Positions 22,111-33,640 of a stretch of DNA of 64,000 nt are shown here, piece by piece. The translations under genes and the position numbers were made by a program. The notes under the pieces were generated by a model. The model was not told the DNA's origin, did no database searches, and worked only from the letters and a program-made list of their open reading frames with translations. This DNA comes from Marsupella aquatica (taxonomy: Eukaryota; Marchantiophyta), in the NCBI GenBank assembly GCA_973895155.1, contig OZ316899.1, forward strand, positions 12,090,001 to 12,154,000, given 5' to 3'. Each line of letters begins with the position of its first letter. Position 1 is the first letter of the stretch.

Positions 22111-22600
22111 AGGATGATCGACAGGTACACTGTCTAGTCTTGAAAATAAGTCAGCATTGAGGTGCGCTTTTCCTGGCCGAACCTGGACTTTGTAGTTGAA
22201 TTCCTAGAGAAGTAACACCCACCGGGCTATCCGTCCTGTAACATCTGCTTTGTTTACCATATACTTCAAACAATCATGATCCGTGTGGAAAATGACTTTG
22301 TACCCAAATAGATAGTGCCAGAACTTCTTGCATGAGTAGATGATATCGAGAGCTTCTCAGTCGGTGGGGGAGTAATTCTTCTCAACCGCGAATAGCTGAC
22401 GACTGGCGTAATAGATGGGGTGGTCACGACCGTCCTCATTGAGCTAGCTCAGTACGGACCCGATGCAGAAACCAGAAGCATCGATGTATACATGGAATTC
22501 TTTATTCCAATCCGAGGTAACCATGATGGGTGCTGTGATGAGTCGCCTACGGAGTTCCTCGAAAGCAATCCGTCTCTTGGGCGTCTCTTCCATTACAACA
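22111..22600 (-). pseudogene. pol: G2 pol: RNase H region (decayed)
   Basis: Between reverse transcriptase and integrase the minus strand encodes fragments of a gypsy RNase H, such as the region around 22,320-22,480 with FAVEKNYSPTD-like and HTDHDCLKYM-like patterns. Several stops are present and no long ORF survives. The assignment rests mainly on position and short motifs. Confidence 0.6.
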
Positions 22601-23380
22601 TCTTCTTCATCATCTCCATGAGGGGGAGCGCAATTTTAGCAAAATCTTTAATGAACCGGCAATAATACCCCACGCAGCCCAAAAATATCATACAACCTTT
22701 TGATCTACGGGGAACATGACCGCACAACCGCCATGCAGGCTGCAACCTTCTCCTGGTCCACTTCGATACCCCGTTTGGACACACAATGCCCGAGTAACAC
22801 CCCCTCCTCTACCCCCAAAAAACATTTGGCAAGATGTAGCTTGAGATTAACCTCTTGGCATCGTTGTAGCATACGCCGTAGATGTTTGGGGTGCATGGCG
22901 ACGGTCCCAAAGATGGCAAAGTCATCGATAAATATTTCCAGAAATTCCCATAGGAAATCATGGAAGATATTCATCATGAGTTGCTGGAACATGACCGGGG
23001 CATTACACAGCCCAAACGGCATTCTTCAAAATGCAAATGTCCCCCTCCATGGTGAACGTGGTTTTAAGCTGATCCAAAAGGCGGATCCAGATTTGATTAT
23101 AGCCTGAATACCCATCAAGGAACGTATAAATTTTGTTTCGGGCTACCATATCCAGAACCATATCCGTGAATGGTAACGGGTAGTGGTCTTTTCGGGTAGC
23201 GTCGTTCAGCTTACGATAGTCCTGACAGATGCGGATCTTAGGTTTTCCGTTCGTACCTCCCTTCTTTGGCACAATGACGATAGGGGACACCCAATCACTA
23301 GCCATCACCGGGTAGATGATATCCGCAGCTAGGAGACGATCAATCTCCTCTTTTACCAAGATGGAATATCTTGGGTTCAT
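22593..23380 (-). pseudogene. pol: G2 pol: reverse transcriptase
   Basis: ORFs 23,003-23,380 and 22,705-23,022 together cover the RT palm and fingers: WVSPIVIVPKKGG, RICQDYRKLND, FLDGYSGYNQI, then MPFGLCNAPVMFQQ and the catalytic FIDDFAIFG (position of the YVDD box), followed by LLGHCVSKRGIEVD. The two parts are in different frames because of an indel near 23,020, so no functional protein is made. In an intact element this copies the genomic RNA into cDNA. Confidence 0.88.
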
Positions 23381-24217
23381 GCAACGCTAGCATTGCCGTA
23401 CAGCGTGTGCTCCTAAATTTAAATCGATTGTATGTTCTCCTAACTCGGGGGAGACTCCGGTCAGGTCATGATGGCTCCATGCAAACACGTCTTAAGTAGT
23501 GATTGGATAGATTTCTTTGCCTCGCCTGTTACTTAAGGCGTGACCTAAGTTGAAAGTCTTATCCATCCCGATGGTGTACTTCCTGTAGTGTTCTTGGTTT
23601 CGTAGGCTAGGGTCCAGGCTAGCATCTAGCTTCGCTAAGCAAACTCCTCTATACATCGGCGAGGTCCGGATCGGTTATGGGGTCAAGACTACCTCTTCTT
23701 CTAGCGGAATAGAAGGCTCCCAAGACACTCGTTTCTTGTGCTTGGTCGTCGGAATTTTGGCTTCGGCGAATGGGCTGGTAGGCCCATGACTAGGAGAGTC
23801 GGCACTCATAAGTGTGATGTCGGCTCCCTGCTTTGCTGTAGCTGTGCTTTCCGGATTTTCTGGACTGATGACTTGGGTGGGTTGTACGTTTACTGAGGCA
23901 CCAGATGAACTCAGGGTGACGTTGTATGTATCTTCTTTCGGGTAGTTCATGAGATGGGTTTCTCGTATTGCTTCCACTCCAAAAACATCTTCCTCGGACA
24001 GGGACGAGATGAGCTCTACCATGTTGAGCTCTTCCTCCTCCGAGGTTTATGAATCGTATTCCTTGGGTCCCTGTGGGGTTTCACCTTGATAATCATCCAT
24101 TGCCCACAACACCCGTACCGTGGGTGTCCCAAACCGCAGCTCCTTCTTTCCCCAATCCGTGACGACGCGTCCTCCATACAGCCACGGCCTGCCCAAAAGG
24201 ACCGGATAAGAGGATGG
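23381..24217 (-). pseudogene. pol: G2 pol: protease-RT linker
   Basis: The ORF 23,675-24,022 encodes a Ser/Thr/Pro-rich acidic linker (MVELISSLSEEDVFGV...) of the kind separating protease and RT in Tat/Athila elements. Stops flank it. No catalytic motif is present. Confidence 0.6.
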
Positions 24218-24540
24218 TCAAACCGGCCTCATGACTAGGAAGTTGAGATAGAATTCCACCCCTCCTACAAGCGTGAGCACCTTGGTAAGCGTGCCCAAGG
24301 GAAGGACCCTTGCCCCATTTGCTAACCTGATAGCTCGGGTAGTGGGTTGATACGTGAGGTACCCCAACTTGACCAATGTTTCCTCAGTCATGATATTGAC
24401 TCCCGCTCCTCCGTCCACGAGAACCATCTTGATAGTACAATTGTTAATCTCGATTGAGATGTCCGGCGCTCCCAGGTCCTTGCAGATCATATTACAGTCT
24501 GTGATCCCAACCCGTGGTAGTTGTCTCCGTTGCGGGTATA
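24218..24540 (-). pseudogene. pol: G2 pol: aspartic protease
   Basis: ORF 24,218-24,490 reads MVLVDGGAGVNIMTEETLVKLGY, the retropepsin-type active site (here DGGAG in place of D(S/T)GA), then an ALPLG-like segment. The upstream coding sequence (YPQRRQLPRVGITD) is cut from gag by the insertion at 24,545-24,893. Confidence 0.75.
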
Positions 24541-24544
24541 GCGA

Positions 24545-24893
24545 CGGAGGCAGGAAACAGGAATTTTTTTTCCTGTTTTTAATATGTTGTTACCAGGAAA
24601 AAATCACTGTTACCAGGAAAAATGACAATTTAAAAATGTCTCCTAAAACATGTTATTTCCAAAAAAATTAACAATGCAACATTTTTGGCTAGCTTTGGGC
24701 GCTACTATTAGCAGCGCCAGGCGCTAGCAAAGAAAACTGGTCTACCAAAAAAAAACAACTAAAAATTCAAAAAAAAAATTCAAAAAAAAATTCCACCCAT
24801 TTTCCTGTTACCAGTTTTTTTTCCTGTTACTAGTTTATGTTATTAAATCATGTTTCCTGTTTGTTGTCTTTTGTAAACACCTCTTCGTCGCCA
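24545..24893 (-). mobile_element. MITE of the A/B transposon family inserted between gag and protease of G2
   Basis: On the minus strand it begins GAGGTGTTTACAAAAGACAA, continues with AAACAGGAAACATG and GGTAACAGGAAAA motifs and an A/T-rich core, and closes with repeated CTGGTAAC and CCTGTTTCCTG. It aligns with the MITE at 10,490-10,821 over most of its length and shares the palindrome variant TAGCGCCCAAAGCTA (here 24,690-24,704) plus CAGCGCCAGGCGCTA (24,712-24,726). I could not find a clean target duplication; flanks GCGACG/CGTCGC are inverse rather than direct copies. Confidence 0.65.
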
Positions 24894-27067
24894 ACCCGTA
24901 AGCAACTCCCTCAATTGTTGTCGGTACTGAGGATTATTCTACAACAGTTGCCCTACCGTTGTTGTAACCGGGAAACTCTTCATGTCCTTCCTAATATCGT
25001 AGTCCTCCTTCTTCTCTTCCTTTGGCTGCTGCTTGGCTTCCTCCTCCCGCTTCTCTTGCTCTTGTCGTTGGGCGGCCTCGGCTGCTTTGATGTCCTTATC
25101 GATCGCCTTCTGGTATTCCCGTGCTTTGCAGGCCTCCAACTGCTTCTTTACCAATTCTTTGATGCGGGGATAAAATAGCTTCAGGTCGTCCCGATGGTAA
25201 TCATCGTCTTCCTCCGGGGGTATGTCTATCGTTGGCTGCACCGGCATAGTATCTTGCTTTTTCCGGCGTTTCTCCTCCTGTTTCTCTTCCCTCGGCTCAG
25301 CTCTTGTTGACAAGCAGTAGCACTTGGCCTCATTTGATGGATTAGGGTGCTCGGCCACATCCACCAGATTTACCCACTCGGTGTTGTCATCTTGCCATTC
25401 TACAACGATCATTTGGACGACTGCATCGCTCATGGATGGTCCACCTGGGGCCGGTCTAGCTGCGTTTGCTCGAGTGGCTATTACCAATGGACAGTTAGCC
25501 GTGGAATGAGCTTCCGTTTTGCAAACTTGACATAGTGGTGTGCCTCGGCCATCTCCCTGCCGTCTTGGCTCTGTGCATTCCTGTGCAAAGTGGCCTGGCT
25601 TCTCATAGTTGTAACAAATTGGGGATTGCCAAATCCCTGGCTTCGGAGGAATGCTTGGGTTACTGATAACTTGGAAACTCCTGCCATTGTTTGGATAAGG
25701 ATATGCAGTTCTACCCGCTAAATTACGCAGACCCACCGTGGAAATCTGATACACGGAATCAGGAGGGTCTTCGAAGAAATACTCCGTGGACTCCGATTCT
25801 GGTCCCGGGGTATCAACATCATCCAATTCTACCCGGTGGACTTGATTCTTCCATCTTGGGCATTCCTGCACCACATGCCCCGATTGGAAGCACTTGGAAC
25901 ACCACGCATGTGCTTGGGTCTCTGATGGCTTGTTCTTCTCCATAGGTTTTCCCGCGAGATGTAGTGACAGCGCTTTGAGACGATCCATGATTTTGTTGAG
26001 CTTGTCTGTTTCGGCCGTCTTTGGATCAGGTATTGTTCTTTGAACACGGGGTTTGATTTTCCCATCCTTCTTAACACGCCGCTTCTTCTTCTTACTTTGG
26101 CTCTCGCTCTCTAAATCGCTTCCCAATGAGCTGGAGGTGGAGGATCCACTAGTCGAAGTCAACTCCAAACTAGACTCTGTCTCCGAACTGGACGAGGTAG
26201 AACGATGTTTCTTCTTCTTCTTACATTTCTTCTTCTTCTCATCATCAGATTCGGAGTCACTGTCACTAAAGGTCTCATACTTGCCCTTCTTATGGTGTGC
26301 CCGTTGGCTTTGTCGGGAGTTATAAGTGGACTCCCTGTAGGTTTCGGCGCACGCTATGGCTGCTTGCATTGAAATTGGGTTATTTTGGCGCACCCAAAAT
26401 TGCATATTTGTGGGAAAACCGTGGAGGAACCACGTAAGTTGGAGCGCATCGCTTGGCCTAGGCCGGATCTTGGCAACAAGTTTATGAAACTTCTGAATAA
26501 TATTTTGCAAGGACTCCTTCTTTCCCATGCAAAGTTGACCGATCTTCAATAAGGAATGCTACTTTGATCCAATGGTACGAAACTCTTGTAGCAACGCAGC
26601 TTGGAATTGTGGCCATGTAATCCTGGGCGGCAGCAAGTTGTACCATGGACGAGCTTCTCCCCACATCACTCCGGGGAGGATGGTTAGCTTAATGGTGTCT
26701 TCCCCGTTGGCCTTAGCAGTGGCTTCAAACTCATCCAACTATTCATCTGGATCGTCCCCATGACGCCCTTTAAAAGGTCGATAATGAAACCGTGATCGCT
26801 GTGAAATTTATGGGGGAGCTTGCGCAGTGCGGGCCATAGCCGGAGGGGCTGTTGCCATTGGTACTAGTGGTGATGGTGGTACTGGCGGTGGTACCACAGG
26901 GACCAGAATAGGACCCGCTGGGCCGGACCCGAAGGTCCCGGTGGTATGTTCATCTGTTGAGGCGATTGTGAGTCCTTCAAGCCTGAAGATTTAGAGCTTG
27001 TTGTGGTTGCACTCTCTCGTTAGTCAATCTCCTCAAGTAAGCCGCTTGCAAACGAGTGACGGGCATC
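24894..27067 (-). pseudogene. gag: G2 gag polyprotein
   Basis: The long ORF 24,939-26,549 carries the C-terminal half of the gag capsid region (KIGQLCMGKKESLQNIIQKF), a Ser/Lys-rich linker, a CCHC-type knuckle (CSKCFQSGHVVQECP) and two further Cys motifs (CYNYEKPGHFAQECTEP and CQVCKTEAHSTANCPL), then a long charged coiled coil. The N-terminal part (26,550-27,067) is out of frame with a stop near 26,560. Gag is closely related to that of G1, which lacks everything after the knuckles. A stop at about 24,936 precedes the MITE insertion. Confidence 0.8.
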
Positions 27068-27128
27068 TACTCGTATAAATGCGATGGTTAGTAACTAACT
27101 GGGGCCTGGTGTACTTTGCCCAGGTGCC

Positions 27129-27145
27129 CCCTCCATCTAGTGCCA
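27129..27145 (-). other. G2 primer-binding site (probable)
   Basis: Minus strand TGGCACTAGATGGAGGG, one base different from the G1 site, 11-12 nt from the LTR3 end. Confidence 0.5.
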
Positions 27146-27156
27146 AAAAAAGGCTA

Positions 27157-30100
27157 TGTCACGTCGTCAGCCTAGGCCTTAACCCGGGCTTTGGCTTAGA
27201 CAGGCATATCCTCCATTAGTATGAGGGTTCGGGCAAGGAGGGATGCACGGACTGCACCTAACTCCCGTAATCTAGCGCTAAGTGCGACTACTGTTACTTA
27301 CATACACTTCCTAGGTATGATTTATGTTCCACTGCTGGAACATACCTTAGTCGATAGTGGGATCAACCCCGGATTATGGGCTTCTAAGCCTTCATGCTAT
27401 CCGCCTTTGATCCGGATCCGATGATACGGGCATTCAACCTGGACTCGCAGCCACTCCTCCGCAACGTGCACCCCGTGCACGGCTCGGGTAGTGCGCTCGG
27501 CCAAGCATTGGCACCCATACACAAGATTCATACATGAACACACACACAAGCATACAATCTCGGTTTACACAAAGGAAATAATGGGAAAGGATTTTACTTC
27601 ACAAGTCGACATACACTTATACTTGGTTGACCCGACAGCTCTTGAATGAACAGGCCCAAGGCCGAGGGGCGTACACTACAATGGAGCCCGGCTCCGCACT
27701 CGCCCAGCGAGCTTAGTTGTACCCCTTCCCCTTGGTACTCTTTCACTCACAAAGGTCGGGACTCCCCGCCCATACCACGGATGTCCAACTCTGAGACTAA
27801 ACCCCCCTAATCTACCGAGGGGTGCACTAAATACTAAGGGCTGAGGACCGGAGTGGCCTTGTGCCCAAATATTCACTAACTAAGATCCTAACTAAGCTGG
27901 CTGTCAGGCCAGAAACGGCTTGTCTTATTATAAGATTCTAATCTACGTAGGCTAAACAGTATGGCAGCGCGACTTTAACTAGGGCAGGCGCTTGTACCTA
28001 TAGCCTGATTTAGCTAAACCTAACTCTATTTTAATCTTACTCCACTACTAATGTCTGGCACGCTTGCCAGAGCCACCCAAGTGGGAGTGGTTATCCCGCT
28101 GCCTTTTGAGTCTGTCAGCGTCCTGCTTGAGTAGTTGGACATGGTCCAGCAGAGATTCGTTCTCTCGCTTTGCCGCGTCCATTTCCTCCGCGACTTCCGG
28201 GCATGCCTCCTCTAGTTGTTGCGCGTTGCTTGTCAGCTTATCCACCAATTGGGCCTGCTTTGTGGCTTCTCCTTGGAGCCATGCCACTTCCACCTTCAGG
28301 GCGTCTATCTCGGCTGCGTCTTGCTAGGACTGAGCATCGGCCTCCTCTACATCCTTTTGCCAGCTAACAGCGTGCCCCTTCAAACCGTCAATCTGGGTCC
28401 AAAGCCGTGCGATCTTGGAGTCTTTTCCGAACCCAACTTGCTCTGCTAAGGCTGCCCGGGCCCTGGCCTTGGCAACCTGATCCTCCGTGGCCGATACCTG
28501 AGGTCACAGTTATTGGAGTTCAGTCTCCAGGGCCACCACTTTGTCCTTTAGGTACGTTGACTCAACCCGGTATCGCTCTATTCTTTGCGCCGTCTTAGCC
28601 TGCACATGTCTTGCCTTTACAACGGCAACCAACTCCTGGTTGAAGAAGTAGGCCACCTTCCGTGCCATGTATTCCCCGGCATCCCGTGCAATTTGTTGAG
28701 AGAAATCTCCCAACAACCCGTTCAGAAACGTGCCTGGCGCAAAGAGTTCTGGGTGGTCTAGACTATGCCCCTCCGGATTCGAGCAAGGACAGACCCCAGC
28801 CCGCGCGGGAGTTGGAGTGGAAATGTCCAGCCCTTGAGGTAAGTCGGTCAAAGGGGCTGGTTCCATTGGAGCTGGGCGGTTCTCCTGCACAGCCGTGGGG
28901 GTGGCGGGATCTCCTCGGCCACCATAGTGGCAGGTTTGGTTCTGACCTCAGCCGGCCCGGCTTCAATCACGTTGATCTGGTTAATCGCATCCAGGGTCGC
29001 GATAATTGCGTCTAAGGGTACGCTTGGCGGGGCGGTAGCAACTGGTTGCGGGGCCGGGGTAGCAGGGCTTGCGGCTGCCAGGCTTTGGGCCTTGGGCTGT
29101 GGTCGCCTCTCCTGAGCCGGGAATACCCACTTTGACGGGGTCAATTCAGTCTTGTTGCTACGGGGAAGGCTTTGGCGGTCAAAATGGGTGTACCACTCGA
29201 TGATGATCTTGATGTGGCTTGCGAAGTATGCCTTTCTGCCAAGGTATAAGGTCTTCCTTCTCGGCTCCATCTCCTCGTGGAACTTCTTGACAAAGAAGGA
29301 CGCCCACCTCCTAGGCCAAAAGTTCTCTACTTGTATGACCTGGGCGGCGGATATTTTGCCCCGTGGTTCCATCATGTGGAGGGCATACCGCTGGAACTCC
29401 AGGCGTTTTGCTACCTCCGGGATGAGGCACGTCCTCATCAAGAATCCGTTGTCCACTGCTCCCTCGGTCGAGAAGCTAGAGGACTGGTATTTAGCTCCCT
29501 TGCCCCTAGGAGCCCGCGACTCTACCCGGTTTATTCCTTCAGGTAGGCCGAAAATCATCTTCAGATGTGCCTCATTGAGACACATCACTCTCTTGTGCAC
29601 TCGGGTTTGTTGGCGAGCCTTGTCAAAGTTCTGAATGAACTCCGTCATATCCTGCCCGTAGTACCTGCTTCCATTCCAAGGGAGAGAGGCGAGATGCTCA
29701 AACCCTTGAGTCTTCAGGTAGCATGCATGCTTGGGGTGGAGGATGTTCTTGTGAACATTCTCCCCCATGCAATGCATGGTCAGCTTGGCCACTGCAACCG
29801 TGGCCAAAGGCAGCCCGGATACAGCTGCGGGTTTCTTTCTCTTCCTACCCCGGGACTGATTTTCGGGGTGACTAGAAGAGAGGGACATCTCCCCATCCTC
29901 CCGGTTGGGTGGCGGTAGCGCTACCGCCATGAGTATCGGTGCGGGGGCCACTATAGTCACCGTGTTATCCCCTCGGGCTTGTTGGAGTGGTGTCGGGTTG
30001 CTTGGCGCATGCTGATTTGTACCCCGCGGCCGTCGGTTTAGGGGAGGGTGAGCCTCCTTGTCTTCAGAGCTAATATTTACCACATTTACCACGGATCGCA

Positions 30101-31114
30101 CCCAGAGAGGTGGTGCGACCGGTGGTGGAGATTGGCTTGGCAGAGGCCGAGGCGGTGTTGGCGCAGGTACCGACGGATTGGCGCTAGTTGCAGTTGGGGG
30201 AGGTGCCATTAGATTCAGGAAGTCCCAGGGGAAGTCGAGTGTCGTTAAGATAGGAGTCTTGCTTGTTTGGGCAGGGCCAAATTGACAATCTATGGATGCT
30301 TGAACCCCGGCGGGGATATGGTCGTAGTGGTGCGGCTGCAAGTCTATCATGCCCGGGAGATGATAAACCCTGTCCGGAAGCCAAAGAGCGCTTCCCGAAA
30401 ACCGACGTACTTCTCGTCGACAAAGAAGTACTCACTGATTTTGTCAACTCGGAAAAGCTCACTCTGGAATGGGAGGTCAAAATTGTCGTTATAGTGATTA
30501 TGGCCGGCTAAGCAAATGGCTCTCTCGTAAGCTCGTTCGGTCTTGTATTGGCGCGGGTTGACCTTGGCTAAGGACTTGGCTAAGATGACTTCCCACGGAT
30601 AGGAATTGCAGCCAAAATTGAAGGGCCAAATTAGACAATATCGTGGCAAACATCCAGGAGTGACGGTGGGTGACCAAGGATGGACAAAGTGGTTGAGATC
30701 CAAGCTGGCGCGCGGAATGGAGTGTGGGTGTAATATGAGAGAATGGCCCTCCTTTTATACTCTGAGAGCAAATTGTTTGACAGGCCCCTCCTCCCTCCCT
30801 ATAGGCCAAGCTTTTCATGCTCATAGTGTACTGGCCACTCGTGGATCCGGTTCAAAGCGTGTGAGCGACCGCCTCCAAGAATTTGTTATACGGACCCAAA
30901 GGGTCCTCTTACACGCTCGTAACCTGGAAGTACGAATGGCACTCCGCTGCCATCCCAAACGTAAATGCCCCTTATTAACTAATGATTCTCTAGTCATACA
31001 TACTACCTATTAGTGTCGTTATGCTAATAACTACGGCCTACGGTGCCCCTAATGCGCGTGCTAAGCACGGGCTAGGCCAAATCAATCATTAACCGCCGTG
31101 TTGGCAGCGTCACA
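27157..31114 (-). repeat. Long LTR (LTR3, 5' LTR of G2) with embedded ORF
   Basis: On the plus strand it begins TGTCACGTCGTCAGCC and ends GGCAGCGTCACA; length 3,958 bp. It is colinear with LTR2: outer region with TATA (30,751-30,760), accessory ORF (28,048-30,824), then about 890 bp of non-coding sequence (27,157-28,047) with the palindromic core at 27,682-27,696, then the primer-binding site. The flank at 31,115 begins CTATG; the partner target duplication is lost because the other end is truncated. Confidence 0.7.
28048..30824 (-). pseudogene. LTR-borne accessory ORF (copy in LTR3)
   Basis: The best preserved piece is 28,848-30,350 (500 codons). It reads a Pro-rich segment, the conserved block AKLTMHCMGENVHKNILHPKH..YLKTQGFEHLASLPWN..RYY.QDMTEFIQNFD, then GKISAAQVIQVENFWPRRW and IIIEWYTHFDRQSLP. 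The 30,347-30,703 piece gives the N-terminus (RAICLAGHNHYNDNFDLPFQ, ..FVDEKYVGFREALFG). The 28,510-28,890 and 28,048-28,293 pieces give the C-terminal coiled coil. Frame breaks near 30,350, 28,860 and 28,330 make it a pseudogene. Function unknown; retention in each LTR suggests it served the element. Confidence 0.65.
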
Positions 31115-31305
31115 CTATGGATAAGAAGTTAAATTTTATAAATTTATTGATCTAAGAGTTTATTGGAGAATCATTTTAGGATTTTGGAAACACATATCGT
31201 ATAGAAATTGTTTTAAGATTTTGAACACCACAAAACTGGAGTAAATTGCTTTCCTTATAACCTACGGGACCAAATCTTGGTTGATATGAGCAAGATCACA
31301 CACAA
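31115..31305. other. Short AT-rich flank
   Basis: Between LTR3 and a plus-strand integrase fragment; nothing recognised. Confidence 0.4.
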
Positions 31306-32451
31306 TTGGTGTTGTTCTACTTACCACAGGTGTACATGCCGAAAGAAAGCAATGGGGTGAGATACTTGGTTTTGGCGAGAGAAGACTTGTCTTCTTACGT
31401 TGAAGGGAGAGCTTTGGTTACCAATATGACCGCTGCTGTTTGCCAATTCATTTTGGAGGATATCATTGCGAGACATGGGTATTTTATGAGGATGAGAGCC
31501 GATAGGGGGGAGCTAAGCTCCAAGGAAGCTCAAGAGTTTTTTGACCAATACCGAATCAAGTTGAAGCTTACTTCAAGTTACAATCCGAAAGGCAATGGGA
31601 AATCTGAAAGAGGTCATATTCAGATCATTAGTGCATTGGCGAAGGCCTGTGATGGGGATCTTGGCAGGTGGTCGAGCCTTCTTCCACTTGCCTTACTGGT
31701 TGATCGGATGACTTGCAGTTCTGTTATCGGATACGTTCCTGCTGAGTTGCTTACTAGACATTTGCCGATGATGCCTCTTGAGGAGGACATTTGTAGTTGA
31801 CGATTGATTGGATGGAAAGACAAACTTTTGAGAGAAGAGTTGCTGGCTCGAAGGATCAAGCATTTTGGACTGTTACCTACAAAGATCAAAGTGGCTTGGA
31901 AGCAATTGAAAATGGCAAGGCGAAGGAACAAGGCAAGGTTCTTTTGGACTCATCATTTGAGGTTGGTTTTGGTTAAGGAAGGAGATTGGGTTTTGATTTA
32001 CGAGAGCAAGTTGGATGAGCAACACTTGAGCCGAAACAAGTTTGCTCAAAGGTGGCAAGGTCCATATATGGTGGTGATTGTTCACCCGAATGCTACCTAT
32101 ACAATTCGAGAGTTGGATGAGACTATTCACCAAGTACCTTATGCAGGGAAAAGAGTGAAAATCTTTAAGAGGAGAACTGATAAAGGAATAAACTCAAGTT
32201 CCGACTTGAGTGAAAATGAAGATGAGGCGCTGGTCCAGGCGCATTCAAAGGACTTAGACTCAGGTTTGGACAAAGAGAAGGAAGTTCAGACAGGTTCGAA
32301 GGGTTTAAGTTCTAAAGGAAGAAGGAGGAAAACTGAAGCAGATTCTGAGTACTTGGGTTTTGAATTTCTTGAAGGAAAAGTGGTCCACGCGCATGAGATA
32401 AGTTTGAGTTCTGATTCTGGTTCAGACTTAGACAAACTTAGACAAATTTGA
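31306..32451 (+). pseudogene. pol: Gypsy integrase 3' part, plus strand (element G4)
   Basis: ORF 31,306-31,800 contains an rve core: a VRYLVLAREDLSSYVEGRAL block, MRADRGELSS with the second catalytic Asp, and the Glu in GNGKSERGHI. After a stop at 31,798 and frame shift, ORF 31,804-32,451 carries the C-terminal domain with a GPY/F-like motif (RWQGPYMVVIV). An acidic Ser-rich tail follows and no chromodomain is evident. The upstream part of pol is missing, so this is a truncated element opposite in orientation to G1 and G2. Confidence 0.8.
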
Positions 32452-32483
32452 GTAAAGTGGAGCAGACCGGAGGCTGCTCAGGT

Positions 32484-33640
32484 TTATTGGGGGAGAATGT
32501 CGCGACGAACCATTTTGGTACCAAGACCAGGGATGAGGAAGTTGATTGGTGTTCCATATTCAGTGAGTTGCGATTGCTGTGGAGTCAAATTGTTTTGACT
32601 TCAAGCTCGACTCTCAGAGTCGATTGGTGTTCCATTTTCAGTGATCTGCAAATGCTGAGGAGTCAAATTGTTTTGACTTCAAGCTCAGATCTGAGTGACA
32701 ATTGGTGTTTTGTTTCTGATGAGTTTTGGGCATACGGAAGCTAAGGAGTTGGTTGCAATTGGAATGCGAAGGCTGTTGGTTCGTCTTTGGGCAATCAAGA
32801 GTCTGGCCATTGAGTTCTGAACCTGCTTGGCGGTGACTCGTCGGGCGGGGATGCTGCTTCTGAGGTGTATTTGAGGCCTAGGCTTTGGCACAGTCCAGGG
32901 GAGTCAATCATTTTATGGAGATTTGGATTGAGGATTGAGGTGCTACCAATTGTGAACCAGCGAGCTTGAGAGTTGGATCGTTGGTGATGCAAACTAATAG
33001 ACTTCGAGTAGGATTGAAGTTCTAAGCTTGAGCACTTGAGGAATTGGATTTCGTGGATTTTACAACTTGATAGCCTTTGAGAGGACGATAGCTCGATGGA
33101 AGATAGATAGTAGCCCGCCGAAGGGTTAGAGATCAGACTTTCATGAGTGACCCACCCAAGGGCACCCATTGTATTGATCACAAGATTTTCAGAAAGTAAA
33201 GCGTTTGAGTTTGGGCCCCAAATTGTGTCTATCACTTGTCTGGATTGCAGCCAGAAATAGTTTGTTTTCCCGAGGTGACCCTTGCATTCAGTCCATGCGA
33301 CAACGGTGGTTATACCCCTATGAAGCAGGAAAGTCAACTTGAATCAAAGTTGGAGACTAAAAAACCATAACACAGTGGGGAACTTGTTCCTACGTTGAGG
33401 GGCGTGCTCCTTATGTAGTTTTGTAGGAAGTTCGATTGGCCAAGGGCGGTGGTGCATCAATCATTTGATAGTTTGTGACAATGAGCCATATTAAGCTAGG
33501 AAAATTTTGCAGGAGGAAGGAGGAGCGCATGCTGTGGTGCATCCCATGGCTCCCTAAACCCAAGAAACCCCCCTGCACAAGCCGATTCCCGCAGGTTTCG
33601 CTCCCGGCAAGGCCGGTTTCGCGGCTTAGCGGCATGGGAC
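32484..33640 (+). repeat. Polypurine tract and 3' LTR of G4 (right end not fixed)
   Basis: TTATTGGGGGAGAA (32,484-32,497) is a polypurine-type tract directly before TGTCGCGACGAACC, a typical LTR start, just after the integrase ORF. The LTR contains a tandem duplication of about 78 bp (32,541-32,712). I could not find the closing CA with certainty; the LTR probably ends or is cut near 33,640, where the next block starts. Confidence 0.55.
32541..32712. repeat. Tandem repeat of about 78 bp
   Basis: Units start GATTGGTGTTCC at 32,543 and 32,621, with a third partial ATTGGTGTTTTG at about 32,700. Each full unit contains AGTCAAATTGTTTTGACTTC, itself an inverted repeat (GTCAAA..TTTGAC). Confidence 0.7.

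Noticed and set aside
24541-24893. Target-site duplication for the MITE in G2
   Set aside because: Flanking GCGACG and CGTCGC are inverse, not direct, copies; no 8-9 bp direct repeat was found.
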